Origin: Ephemerocybe angulata
Lineage: Eukaryota > Basidiomycota > Agaricomycetes > Agaricales > Psathyrellaceae
Length of the DNA stretch: 64,000 bases
Direction of reading: 5' to 3'
Assembly (NCBI GenBank): GCA_013368325.1
Contig: JAACJK010000163.1
Location: 1,798,001 to 1,862,000, forward strand
Below the pieces are notes generated by a model that searched no databases, was not told the origin of the DNA, and was given only the letters and a program-made list of their open reading frames with translations. Of this stretch, positions 21,439-32,367 are shown one piece after another. Made by a program: the position numbers and the translations under genes. Position 1 is the stretch's first letter. Each line of letters opens with the position of its first letter.

Positions 21439-22654
21439 GCACGAGGACACCCTCAGAGCCGGGTGATGAGATATAGTACGGTCTGACCTACGGTCCAGAA
21501 TATTCGACCTTGAAGCGCAGGGCCAATCCACCCCTATGGACTAGGAGGCACAGCTAGAAGATTTGAGCGGGAACCGGTTGTGAATCGGGATCCCTTGAAT
21601 ACGCCTTGGTAGAACCTGGAGGGGTAGTCCATCCATGTAATATGTATATTAGACTAATTAAGGGCGCATCTAAGAGCCGTATTCTAAGCGTGACAGTCAG
21701 CGTCTCTGATGTAGGCTAAGGTAGGCGTGAAATAACCCAGAAAAGGGTGTCAACAGCTCGATAGAGTCCCAACCATGTGGCCGAACTGTCCCCTCCTCTG
21801 AAGATGCGGCAGGTATGTGAGCCACAGGTAAGGATCTTGTTCAGACCGCCGCAGAATACCTGAGGAGGACCGCGTCCGGCCGGACGTGTGGCTGGCTGAG
21901 CCAGAGAGGCTGGACGGGTCCGGCGGCCGGACACGGTCCATCTCAGGTATTCTGCGGTGGTCTGGACAAGATCCTTACCTGTGGCTCACATACCTGCCGC
22001 ATCTTCAGAGGAGGGGACAGTTCGGCCACATGGTTGGGACTCTATCGAGCTGTTGACACCCTTTTCTGGGTTATTTCACGCCTACCTTAGCCTACATCAG
22101 AGACGCTGACTGTCACGCTTAGAATACGGCTCTTAGATGCGCCCTTAATTAGTCTAATGTACATATTACATGGATGGACTACCCCTCCAGGTTCTACCAA
22201 GGCGTATTCAAGGGATCCCGATTCACAACCGGTTCCCGCTCAAATCTTCTAGCTGTGCCTCCTAGTCCATAGGGGTGGATTGGCCCTGCGCTTCAAGGTC
22301 GAATATTCTGGACCGTAGGTCAGACCGTACTATATCTCATCACCCGGCTCTGAGGGTGTCCTCGTGCTCATGGGCTAGGTGCCACTGACATGCACTCGCT
22401 CGCCGAGCGATTGCTACAAATAGGCTGCACCTCCACGATATTTCCCATCCCCTCGATACCCTCGACCGTTTTGGCCAGTCGGCGCCCGAACAGGCTTTTA
22501 TATCTACACCAAACGGGCTGTACTGAAACGGTATCTACTGATGGTCGTCTCATTAGCAGTCTGCCCCAGGATGTCATGTGCGACTCCCAGTACAAGCGCC
22601 TTCACGGCACCTACCCCGGAGTGGATCGTAGTTGCAGAGGAAAGGACCGTATAT

Positions 22655-22662
22655 GTCCAGCC
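22655..22662 (+). repeat. 8-bp target-site duplication, left copy
   Basis: GTCCAGCC directly precedes the transposon and is repeated at 24808-24815 after it. The opposite palindrome arm holds the uninterrupted sequence with a single copy (reverse complement, about 21144-21151), which serves as an empty-site control. Confidence 0.92.
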
Positions 22663-24807
22663 CAAGGGGCCTCCGGGATCGGAATTTTGTACCGGAGGTC
22701 GAAAATCTCGATTTTAGCGCCCGAGGTACCCTACCTACCTACCGAGGGAATACATGTCTATATATAGTAATAATATGATGTCATCATCGCCGCCCTTTCT
22801 TCGCGCTGCGGCAGTTCAAGCATTTCCATGCCTTATCCTGTGGCGCGTAATCCGTGCACGCCTTGTGGTACTAAGGGGTTCAAAAGGTGATTAAAGTGTA
22901 CTACAAACCATTAGCTTGTGAAGTTACGCACCCACAGAGTCTCGCAGCCCCTCCCTTTACATTTCACACTATCCTTACCCTCAGGGGTTGCGGGAAGATC
23001 ATAATCACACACGCAAGCGCTCGCGAGTAGATTGAGCTTGCGCTTCTTGACCCGCTTTCCCCTACCAGTCTCCTCCTCCTCAGCTAGATCGTCTACCAGG
23101 GCTTGAGCGCCGCGGTCGTCGGAATTCGATTCGGCGTTTGGTGTGGGTCCGACAACGGCATCCGCCGCAAGAGCCGCGCTCGAGCTACCTGCAGCAGTCC
23201 CATCTTCGTTCCCCCCACAATCTTCGCCACACTCACTACTGGCACCACCATGGCCGGTCTCTCCCTCTGTACCGCCCATGCCTTCCCCATTACGACTACC
23301 ATGCATCCCAGCAGAGTCGCAACCTGAAGAGTTCAAGTTGACCCCAGCACAACCGTCCTCGCCCTCCTTGCTTCGTGTTGCTGCGCTGCTAGGATCTTCT
23401 GGAATGAAGCTGTCCTCCTCCCAGCCTCGCGCGAACTCGTAAGTGGCATAATCGTCACCTATATTACTTTCGGAGTCTGACTTTCCATCTTCAGAACCCC
23501 CAGGAGTGTCCTCTGCTTCAGCAGCCGTTGCACTACGCCCCGAATTAGTAAATGCAGGAGTCGAAATGAAAGAGACGTCGCACCTATGTATGACTGCGAC
23601 GGATCGATGCAATTCCGACACTGTGAGTAATGGTAGTGCTTTCTTCGAGCTTGAGGCCTTCAGTTGACGTCTATCCCGCCAGATTCGCTTCATACGAGCT
23701 CGTCGTGACCCCGGTAAGCATACGGCGTGTTCTTCTGTGCTCCGCTGCTCATTCGGTCATAAATGTTCCGTAGGTTTGGGTTGAAGGCCAGGGCACTGCA
23801 TGATGGACAAGGCTGATCGAGTTTGACGCGCTTCCTGCAGGTATGCGATTTGAGGTAGATTGTATCTCGGGAACTGACTAAATCCCAAGGGAGGGGCAGC
23901 TTGGCATGAAGAGCAAACGGATATACGGCATGGGCTGATTTCCCCTCCGGCGGGACAAGTTTGAGTCCAGGGCATTGGTGCGTCGAAGCTTGCGAGGACC
24001 GAGTTGCAACGACCTGAACCTCGTCACATAGGTCGTCCGTTTGATGATCTGGGGATGAAGGCTGAACCGATGGTTCGGGAGATGGGCCTTCAAGGTCTAT
24101 GACCTCGGTCTCAAAGGGTAGAGGTGTGTGGGACGTAGGATGGCCTTCAGAGGGGGCAGGTGGCTGCGTGAGCGGGGGAGGGTGTGTTTCGATGACAAGT
24201 TTGCGGCGTGGATCTTGCCTGGAGGTTCGGTGAGTAAAAGATGGAGCTGATACACTTATGCACTGACATTTGACGCATTGCTTCCAGCAGTCCGCCCAGC
24301 TTCCCTTCAAACAGCGCCTCTGGTACCCCCTGTTCCACTACAAAATACTCAACAAACCGTACCAGGCCGATGACTCCGCTCCCTCGCCGTATAACGTCCT
24401 CTCCTATCTCTGTTCCCCACCCCAAGACACTCTTCAACATGCCGTTGATAACCTCCTGCCAGAGATCTTCACTGTCTACAGCCGGGTTGTCAAACAGCAG
24501 GGGATCCTTGGCAAATACATGGATCTTGTCAGCTTCCGTTGATTCAGGAACCGTGTCAAGCAGGCCATCGGTAAGTTCCTTGAGTTCTCTTGCGACTTTG
24601 CACGTCAGTTTGGTAGACGTAGTGGCTGACGGCTCATTAGTGGATATGGGCGTTGAAGGCTGTCGGCTGGGACCTGCTGCAGCGGAATGAGGTAGTAGAG
24701 GGGGTAGCTGGGCTTCAACGGAGGGTGTTGGAGTGGCGGTAGTCGAGGTCGGCACGAGCGGAGGAACACGCTGTGGTTTCGGGGATTCTGATCCCGGAGG
24801 CCCCTTG
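22663..24807. mobile_element. 2,145-bp DNA transposon with terminal inverted repeats and 8-bp TSD
   Basis: The ends begin CAAGGGGCCTCCGGGATC on both strands. The match extends to 22 of 23 positions, with one G/A difference before GAAT. It is flanked by GTCCAGCC duplications. An 8-bp duplication fits the hAT and Kyakuja/Dileera/Zisupton-like superfamilies; the terminal sequence alone does not let me choose. No transposase (DDE or RNase H-like core) was recognised inside, so it is probably non-autonomous or carries cargo. It contains one minus-strand gene-like region. Confidence 0.9.
22911..24755 (-). pseudogene. transposon-borne gene with Zn-binding Cys motifs, structure uncertain
   Basis: An upstream exon runs from about 24755 (no clear ATG; the frame is open even through the terminal repeat) to a donor near 24290, joining a second exon from about 24233. 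Encoded parts are a Pro/Ser/Thr-rich N-terminus, a helical segment (ELKELTDGLL..VIRRGSGVIGLVRFVEY), an SHTC...CPSC zinc-ligand-like block ending GHDELV, then an acidic Glu/Asp/Gly-rich region and a KKRK nuclear-type signal. It ends with CVCDYD..KCKGRGCETLW, which looks like the start of a PHD-like finger that stops early. A stop codon follows HDELV in the simple reading, so a further intron or a frameshift is needed. Related Cys-block proteins are, from general knowledge, repeated in basidiomycete genomes. It is likely truncated or degenerate. Confidence 0.5.
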
Positions 24808-24815
24808 GTCCAGCC
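24808..24815 (+). repeat. 8-bp target-site duplication, right copy
   Basis: GTCCAGCC directly follows the right terminal repeat and continues into the palindrome arm (TGTAATTAAAC). Confidence 0.92.
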
Positions 24816-25386
24816 TGTAATTAAACACAGTGTCGCACCTGGCAGGTAACGACTTAGAGTCCTCGTGTCTCCTCAGCCTCTAGATATATCGGTTACAGTG
24901 CTGGATCCGGAGGCCGACCATTGGCCTCTACCCGATTGAATTTTAGTCGCCAGTGTAGGGATAGGGTTGACTTCGTGATCCATCATAGCTATAGATCAGG
25001 GTATATGAGGAGGGGCGTGTTCGTCCGTATCCTACCCTGGTTGCGCCCCCCTTCTAAGCGTGAATATATAATGCAGTATGCTACTATAAGAAGCAGAGGG
25101 ACAGCCTGTGGAACTTTACGTCCTATTCCATGCCCCAGCCCTATTGTTTGCGTCACCGTATGTTCCACTTGCTCATGGGTCCATGTGCTTACACCCAATC
25201 TAGGTATACCATCTGCTCTCCCGTGCTCCAGTCGACCTTAGATAGTGAGTTTAAATGCCACTAAATATCGGCTTGAATTGGATCACTATTACACGGTGTA
25301 GTAAAATACGTATTCGGGAGGATCTGTCTTCTCTTCCACTAATGGTCGGTGAGGATACCAATCGTCAATTGCTGGACGGCATGCTC

Positions 25387-25871
25387 TCAGATGTGATAAG
25401 GGACCACCTTGACACTACCCGCAGCGCAGGCTGAACTGAGATAAACTACAGCCTCTTCAAAGCTGCCAGCTCTGTACCGGCTAGCTCCTTTGGTGTTATT
25501 CACGAACATGTCCGCGATCGACTGTAATATAAATCAGCGATTGCATGTTGTCTCGTTGGAGTACCACTCACGCTGTTGGTGAATATCCCAATTCCTCCAG
25601 TACCTACTGTAACCACATAATATATGTCCCGAGGAACATCGATTATGTTCTTGGAACAGCATGCTCCACATTCCGCTATGACCTGGTCCTTGACACCCCC
25701 TGATCGGTCGAAGGTGATAAGTGTACCTTTGACCTTGTTCTGTCCATCGCTGGGACGAATTGTGTCCGTGGAGAGTGCTGGGATACCGATCGAGTTAGTC
25801 TGGCGCCATTCGCAATCATATCCCAACTCACAGTTGGAGAGAGGTGCTGCTGCTTTGCCGTCTGATCCCAT
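25387..25871 (-). CDS. RNase H1 N-terminal (viroplasmin-like) domain protein, 144 aa, two exons
   Basis: Exons are 25871-25572 and 25521-25387; the 50-bp intron interrupts the domain and the frame closes at 145 codons. The C-terminal part matches the RNase H1-N/viroplasmin fold pattern: IYYVVTVG..GIGIF, then a conserved-length gap, SRYRAGSFEEAVVYL and a final VKVV strand. Known role: this small fold binds RNA/DNA hybrids or double-stranded RNA. No RNase H catalytic domain is attached, and the N-terminal part carries several Cys (residues about 14, 20, 68, 71-72). A TATA box (25941-25950, minus strand) lies about 70 bp upstream. Free-standing copies of the domain are, from general knowledge, common in mushroom-forming fungi. 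Confidence 0.7.
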
Positions 25872-25940
25872 GATTATTGAGGGTGTGGGTGAGTATCTGC
25901 TGGATGAGTTTGTTGGTCTGGTCTTGTGTATTGCTTTAGT

Positions 25941-25950
25941 GTTATATACT
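25941..25950 (-). promoter_or_regulatory. TATA box of the RNase H1-N-like gene
   Basis: The minus strand reads AGTATATAAC about 70 bp upstream of the ATG at 25871. Confidence 0.55.
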
Positions 25951-26436
25951 CGAATCTACCCGCATGAGGTTGATCCTGAATCTTCTTTAACTGGCCAATG
26001 TCCTCCTGCGTTACTCGTAGGGGTACCTCGAGCTGATTCGTGTATCGCCTTTCAATTCCATCTGGCAGGTGGAACAGTTACATCTGGCCACGCTTCACAT
26101 CATAGAGAGCCATGGGTTTCGAGGCGATAAGCTAGGCCATGGATCGTCGTCCCGCTTAGGCACCTCCTGTCAGGTACCGGTACCTGTATTGAGGCTGTGA
26201 TACACGTCAGTTCGCCCCTTGTTCATCTCTCGCTGACCTTAATCAAGATGAAGCATCTGCAGCATCCTGCATCGGGAAGTATAGCTGGCTGGTCACATAC
26301 TCGTACATCATTCGGTTGCATTATGGTGTGGAGCGATGGTGCCCATGCGCCTGGTTCATGTCCAGACGTCAGAACAAGGGAAGGAGGTAATGATAGCTTA
26401 CTCCCTAGGATAAAGCAGCAAAGGCCATCTACTCAC

Positions 26437-27921
26437 TGCCGCTGGGAAAGAGCCCTGTTTGCAGTCTTCTCTTCGCGTGACAGAGTCTCAAGGGACTGGC
26501 GCTCGCCTACGGCTTGCATGCTCGCGCTCGACTTCAAGGCTTGATACTCCGCAAGGCTCTCTTCGCTCAGTGCGATATTGTGACGTGAAGCCTTCCGCTG
26601 CTCCTCTGAAGAAATTTAGCTTTAAAAATCCTGTGGATAGAGAGAGGGTCGGACTCACCTGATGCTTTGTCCGCCTCGCGTCTGACGAGAGTGAGCTCCT
26701 TTTGCAACGCTTCCACTCGCTTCCGCACCGTCTCCTCCGACTTTGCAACTTCATCCTGATTCTTTTGCGCATTCGCAAGCTTTCGCGTAGCATGGGTAAT
26801 CTGGGCTTCAAAGGCGGCTAATTCGGGCTTCTTGGCGTCTATCGCCTTTTCCGCTTTCTTAATCTGCTTCTCCTTCTGCATGACTCCGGATCTCGCTTTC
26901 GCCTGCTCCGTCCGAGCAGCATTGAGTGCTTCGTCGTGCGCCGCCTGTTCCTGACGTAACCCGACGAGTTCCTTGTTCTTGCGGTTTATGGCGTGCGAGT
27001 TGTTCTCGATGGCTTCCTCGATGTGGTAGAGTTTGAGCAGAATGCGCTGCAGGATGAGCTCATCCTGTATTGGGTCAGCATGCTAGCTAGAGGGAATGAT
27101 GAACGGCCACTCACCCTCTCCTGGCATAACCCCTCAAATCGCTCGGCCTCGGTCTTCTGCTCCTTGTACTGCTTGATCTCTCCTGCAATCCCTCTCCGCT
27201 TCGTGAAATTGAAAGTCGCGTTTTCGGTAGCCTTCTCCTGCTCCTCCTTCGCCTTCTCGTATTCCCCTGCTAACTCTAACGACCCGCTAATCTGTTCAAT
27301 AAGGCGGGAAGGCTCGCGAGGTGATTGGGACGCGACAGCCTCGACGTCTCCCTGGAACACAAGGAAGTTCTTGGCTTTCACAAGGATGTTGTGGGAAGTG
27401 AGTGCAGCGTTGTAGGCGGAGTAGGTCACGACTTTCTTGTTCAACTTGTATTCCGAAGCGCCTGTGGTAGAGATCCTAACCTGGAATTGAATTATCAGAA
27501 ACACTCAAGTAGTCGAGCCACGCACGTTCGCTGGAATGTCCACTCCTTGTTCTTCTCGTCCCTGAAAACAGCCATAACCCAAGCCTTTTTCGCAGTCCCT
27601 TCCCCCTCCCCCTCTTCCTCCTCTTCTTCTTCTACATCCTCCTGCGTCTGTGTTCCATTCGCCAAGCGCCGCCCGCGATACACAAGATCCTTCAGCTGAG
27701 AACTACGCAGTTGAGCACTCTTCACACCGAGAACGAAAGAGATGGCGTCCATGAGATTCGACTTTCCAGCGCCATTGGGACCGATAACCGACGTGAAATT
27801 AGTGAAGGGGCCAATTGTCTGGTGTCCTCTGATAATTAATTAGCGCTCAGTATGGTTCTGGGACATTTCAAACGTACCGATACGATTTGAAGTCGCACAC
27901 CTCAATCCGGAGCAGTGGCAT
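26437..27921 (-). pseudogene. SMC1: 5' fragment of cohesin subunit SMC1 (about 427 codons), truncated
   Basis: Exons are 27921-27878, 27828-27526, 27475-27115, 27064-26659 and 26605-26437; all junctions keep frame. The product starts MPLLRIEVCDFKSYRG and has Walker A GPNGAGKSN near residue 33, the FQGDVEAVA segment and a long coiled coil. SMC1 is a cohesin ATPase of about 1,200 residues. Here it ends at a normal-looking splice donor (GTGAGTAG at 26436); no continuation of the coiled coil, hinge or C-terminal ATPase lobe is found in the next 26 kb of this strand. An acidic Glu run near residues 75-90 lengthens a loop. The gene was either cut inside an intron by rearrangement or duplicated as a fragment. 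A lone fragment cannot supply SMC1 activity, so a full copy must exist elsewhere. Confidence 0.9.
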
Positions 27922-28935
27922 GGTGGGCTGATCTCCGTTGTGGCCCAATTGGCTAACTATGGTGCCTGCAAAGGTGTCGAAGGCCTCCGGGCCTTGTCAC
28001 CTGAGCGAACCTTTACACACTGTCAGTCTTCTGACATACAGACAGTATCCAGGACGAGCGTTGCTTGCTCGTCCGAGCAGGTCCGCCATTCTAAGGCTTT
28101 GTGCTGTGCAAGGTTATATGGTCTTTGTGGATGACGATGAGACAGGACGTACTGGTCACCCCTTCGCTTAACGCTATATAGGTACCGAGTGGCAATCGAG
28201 CTGCGTGGAAACAGGCAGTGTTCCCTTGCCAAAAGCGTCGAAGGCGATAGCAGTGCCAACCGTATAGGATTGGTCGGCGTCGAGAGAGCCTGCTTAATGG
28301 ATAAGATGAAGTTGTAGGCAAATACATGATCGCCGTGAAGGTCTACACAGGTAAGTAGTGGGCATGTTGTCGTGAAGGTGGCCTTGTTTGACAGCTCGCT
28401 CAGTTCTAAACATGGTCTCGTCCTTCATCGGACCTTGATCCGACCCTGTCAGTAATCACCCCGGCAACGGGCGCTCAAATAGACGCTTAATACTGGCCGC
28501 CATGAGCCATCAGTGTACGACCCAAAGGGCGGCATGCCATCAGACGCTTTGGAATACAAATCTAGTAAGTAGTCTTTGGCCTTCATAATCATCGGCCCTT
28601 CTTTTTCCTGGTGACTTGAGTATCCAGCAACAGGCTTGTGGTCCAAATATCAGGGTCCTGTAGGTATCCGTCTACCAATACCACCATCGGGGGGCATTGG
28701 TGCCGTATAGACAGACGTTATAATACCAGGTTTCTGCAACATTTAATATCCCTCGCTGGGGATTTCGGTCCCGCATTGATCAGTGCCTCTCCACAAATGG
28801 GACCGTTTTGAACAATGTTTTACTGAATTAAATAACCAAATATAAAATTCTGCCACGGGGTTGCCAGTGGGCTGGGACCTCTTCCAACCCGACTGGCTAG
28901 GGGGGGCTGCTTTCTTCTTTCTACTCTCCGGCAAC
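27922..28935. other. intergenic region upstream of SMC1 fragment
   Basis: This is the presumed promoter side of the SMC1 fragment (minus) and of the 322-aa gene (plus). TATAAAA at about 28842 is the best TATA candidate for the latter. No gene was recognised. Confidence 0.4.
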
Positions 28936-30055
28936 ATGTCAGATGGGAACGCATTCGCAGCGACAGAGCATCCAACGTTCAGTCCAGCATCGCCAGCGCT
29001 AGACGCGGGTGAAGGTCGAACGGTAGCAACCTTTTGGTGTGTACCAGTCACTACTTCGACACGTCCTGTACGTCTCTGACCATATTTACCACTCAACCAC
29101 AGTACGATCGCATTGGCCAAAGGTGATATGCAATACATACCACGCAGCAAGCGCTACGTTTTTAACCCAAGTCAAATATTCCGTAGGACTGTCTCTCTAC
29201 GAAATGGAGATCGAGACCTGTACCTTCCTCCGTGGTCTAGAAGAGGAGAGGCCCCACGTAAAGAACGCCTGGATGATCCAATATCTCAGGATAAGCATTG
29301 GATTGTGCCTTTCATGGAACGACCTAGAGGAGCTTCGCAAAATGTACAGGCTATTCAGTCTAAAGGCCTCATACGGTGATGCAAGTGAGTTTTCTTACTT
29401 ACGTGTAGGAGGACACCCGATATTAACGGCTTGCCCTTCAGCTTGGACAAGGAAGAAGGGTACGGCGGGATCCATTTCCTGGCCGGTCCCCGCGCCTAGG
29501 TCGGTCAGGATTTCTATGGGCCCTCCCGCCTCCATCTCCGTTCGAGTTTCTCCCACCAGCTCGGGGCATACCACTTTTGGACTAGACGGTCACCTCAGTC
29601 AAAGCCTTCGAGGTGAGGTCTGGTGGATGGTATTGGGAGAGATCACGCACCTCATGTTTCATATAACATCTGGGTCGCCTTTGAGCGCCACCTCTTCATT
29701 GGAGGCATACACTCCGGATGGGTACTTGGCAGCTACCAATACTATCCAGGTGTATCAGACGAACAAGGAGGTAAAAAACTCTGATGCAACAAGCTGGAAG
29801 TATCGATGGAGGGTAGCACTGCCTGTGACCCCACATCAGAATGTTAGAGGTGGGTGTTATATTGGTGGAACTAGAATAGGTTCATCATCCTCGGTTTTAG
29901 GTCCTTCGCCGGCTACCATCCCATATGTTGGACCGGTTCGACTAGTGCAGACCCTCACGGTCGCTATGAACGCCTTCCATGTTCTCCAGTCTGTACACCG
30001 TTGTATCGATCTTCCTCCTCCTGCTAGAAGGATAGCGATGTATTATGATAAGTGA
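28936..30055 (+). CDS. unrecognised protein, 322 aa, three exons (cluster gene A)
   Basis: Exons are 28936-29008, 29103-29384 and 29442-30055; phases match and the frame closes at 323 codons. The N-terminal third is mixed-charge and helical in appearance. The rest is rich in Ser, Thr, Gly and Val with alternating hydrophobic residues (SWKYRWRVALPV, YVGPVRLVQTLTVAM), suggesting beta structure. No signal peptide or catalytic motif was noticed. It ends only 80 bp from the convergent 637-aa gene. I do not recognise the family; a structural protein is a guess, not a claim. Confidence 0.72.
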
Positions 30056-30135
30056 ATTACCGTATGTCTCTACTGTACCTACTAAGTCTACAACTTTGAT
30101 GCATCGCCTGCTGCCTGCCGCACCCTTAGCGCCTG

Positions 30136-32367
30136 CTATTGAGGTTCTTGGCGTAGGAAAAACCTTGGGTACTCAATCCGTCCCTTATGCATTTCGATAT
30201 GGTTTTCTACTCTGATTTGCGCCTCGTCTAACGGATGACGGCTATCCATTTCGAATCCCCTGTGCGAATAAGAGGAGTAAGCGACCGTAAGCTCCACACC
30301 GGACCATAAGAAAAGGGTTCCTTACCTTGCATACTGATTACAATCTGCAGGGAGAGATAGGGCTGTATCAGGTTCTTGCATATCGGAGCCGAGCCGCAAG
30401 GTGACAATCAGATCCGTTGTCGGTTGGATTAGGGGCAGCACAGCGTGCAGGGCGTTCGTGACAAACACTCCATTGGAGTCTAGCCTTAAAGTGAGCGTCA
30501 AGGTGGCATCTGTAAATACGAGGCAGGACCGTACTCGTAAGCTCGCATGGTCTGGTGGGTAGGTGAACGATGAGACCTACCTCGCAGACCGTGTATTGTC
30601 ATCGAGTCATACAGCTGGACGGGAACGGGACAGTGCGTCGTCCTAGCGTACCTCTCTCCCGTAGTGTAGGTTTTCACCTCTTCGTATCCTACAGTCTCCC
30701 CTCCTCTGCCCTCTAGCCTTACTACACCCTTCTGGAGAAACAACAGAGGCGATTTAATATCAATTAGCCCATCGAGGAATGGGCTGCCTGAAAGGGAGGC
30801 TTCGTAGAAATCTTCGTAGACGGGCCACATCTGGTGAGCCCCAGTCGAGTTGGGTGCGCGTTCGATATACGAATAGTCGTCTACCACGCTATACCGAAGG
30901 TCGTATACCATGTTATAGTACTCCTCATAAGAATCGAATCGCCTGGGGTCTTCTTGGCTCAAGGATAGAGTCCCTGGTATCCCCTTGTGCGGATAGGCTT
31001 GGGCTCCAGAGTCGAAGGGAGGGTAGCGAACTTGGATAGCAGGACCGGAGGCAACATTCTCGGATTCCCTTTCCACCAGTTTGAGGTAGTTTATCCTGCT
31101 GTTCACGAGCTGCCCGGGATGATTCTCTCCGTACTTGGCAAGGAGATACATCCAGACGTACGTAGCTCGCATGTTTTGCTGTAATATCCCTTTCTTAGCC
31201 CAACGAGGCGGATTTTGCTTGTGCAGAAGTTCGACAGAGAAAGCATACGCGTCCATTGCTTGGATAGCGGTCAGCCTTTTGGACCGCGTAACGACAATGG
31301 CTGCATGCTCACCTTCCTTGATGCGGTCCATTGCTGGATTCATGCATACGGAGGCACCAGTTAGCATCTGGGTTATTGGTTGCTGAGGGTGGAGCCGCTC
31401 AGGTTCTGGTGGTGGAGGACGCTGGGCTAAGCGGATTAAAGGAAGAGACGGGAGGATGGGGTAGGAGGCGACCATGGGGCGCCAGAATGGATCACGCGAG
31501 TTTGATGCAGCGTAAGAAGAAAATTCAAATGAGAATATGCTTGTAGAGTAAAGCTCCTTGCGGGGTTCAAGGCGTGAAATCGGCTTTGGCCCGGATTTGA
31601 GTTCTCGTTTAGAATGTTGAACCTCTATTCTGTCTCTCCTCTACACCATGTATAGTCAGTTCCGATACAGACAGCGGTTGTAGGTAGGTAAACATCTCTC
31701 ACCGTTAACCATTCCATCCATCGCCCGCGTAAATGCCCCATGGTTCCCGTAGTTGGTCACCGCCAGTATGTGCCGCCTATAGGTTCCTCGCTCGTATGCG
31801 CCATCCAGGAGCTGCGACGGAGGCTTGGTCATTGGGAGGTCTTCGCTGTGCAAGAGGTCAAGTAGGACGCGATACACCGCTGACACCTTCATACTTGCGA
31901 TAGTTTGCGACAGAATGGTAAGGGTCAATTAGGGGCGTACGGCCTTCTACTCCAGCAGATATCGACGAAGAGAGGAGAGGGCGAGGATGGTTGGGTTGGT
32001 AGGTACCATCCAGAGGCTTCTGTCTGACTCCTTCGGCCCCCCACAAATGTAGGCGCAGGCTGCAGGGAGTCCCAGTCTAAGGTTAAATACCTTGGGCTGA
32101 CCTAGGGGCGTAGACGAAGATCTAAGTCACCAAGAGATACACTTCGAGCTTGCCAGCAGCGTCATAGTCACAGGATCGACCTTCCAGGAGATATCGTCGA
32201 GACAGGGTGCCATCGGCATAAAGGGATACCAGAGCGATAAACCTAAATGGGATAGTACAGCGCCCTCTATCGAATTCATCCAGCCGTCCTTTCGAGCGAC
32301 ACCTGGGCACCACACTATTCCGAAGGACGAGCGCCCCTACTGCCTTAGTCTTCCGATGTTCTACCAT
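30136..32367 (-). CDS. unrecognised protein, 637 aa, six exons (cluster gene B)
   Basis: Exons are 32367-32131, 32076-31895, 31845-31703, 31624-30581, 30509-30326 and 30259-30136. All five junctions keep frame and the total closes at 638 codons, which is strong support. A TATA-like GGGTATAATC lies about 25 bp upstream of the ATG. The protein has a basic N-terminus, a PPPPEPE run near residue 260, a helical middle (YVWMYLLAKYGENHP) and a beta-rich C-terminal part (ATLTLTLRLDSNGVFVT). No known motif was recognised. Its first exon is duplicated just upstream as a degenerate copy. It is convergent with gene A. Confidence 0.75.

Larger units (their letters stand above)
20803..25158. repeat. large palindrome, arms about 1.1 kb, right arm split by a transposon
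   Basis: The left arm 20803-21897 is the reverse complement of the right arm, which runs 21899-22662 and resumes at 24816-25158. The centre is at about 21898 (CTGGCT G AGCCAG) with a small imperfect core. Inner halves of the arms are nearly identical by eye over about 750 bp. Outer parts (20.8-21.1 against 24.8-25.2 kb) show scattered differences. Removing the inserted transposon restores a continuous right arm. Each arm holds a TATAAAAG-like sequence and the same 26-codon frame. Confidence 0.9.

Noticed and set aside
21135..22767. Frames of 75-125 codons in both palindrome arms (HSLAERLLQ... type)
   Set aside because: They duplicate because the DNA is palindromic; none has a motif, and only the TATA-linked 26-codon frame was kept, at low confidence.
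26437..27921. Calling SMC1 a functional gene
   Set aside because: The hinge, second coiled coil and C-terminal ATPase lobe are absent.
31656..31928. Separate small minus-strand genes at 31.66-32.05 kb and 30.5-31.5 kb
   Set aside because: They are internal exons of the 637-aa gene; several of the apparent starts are non-ATG codons.
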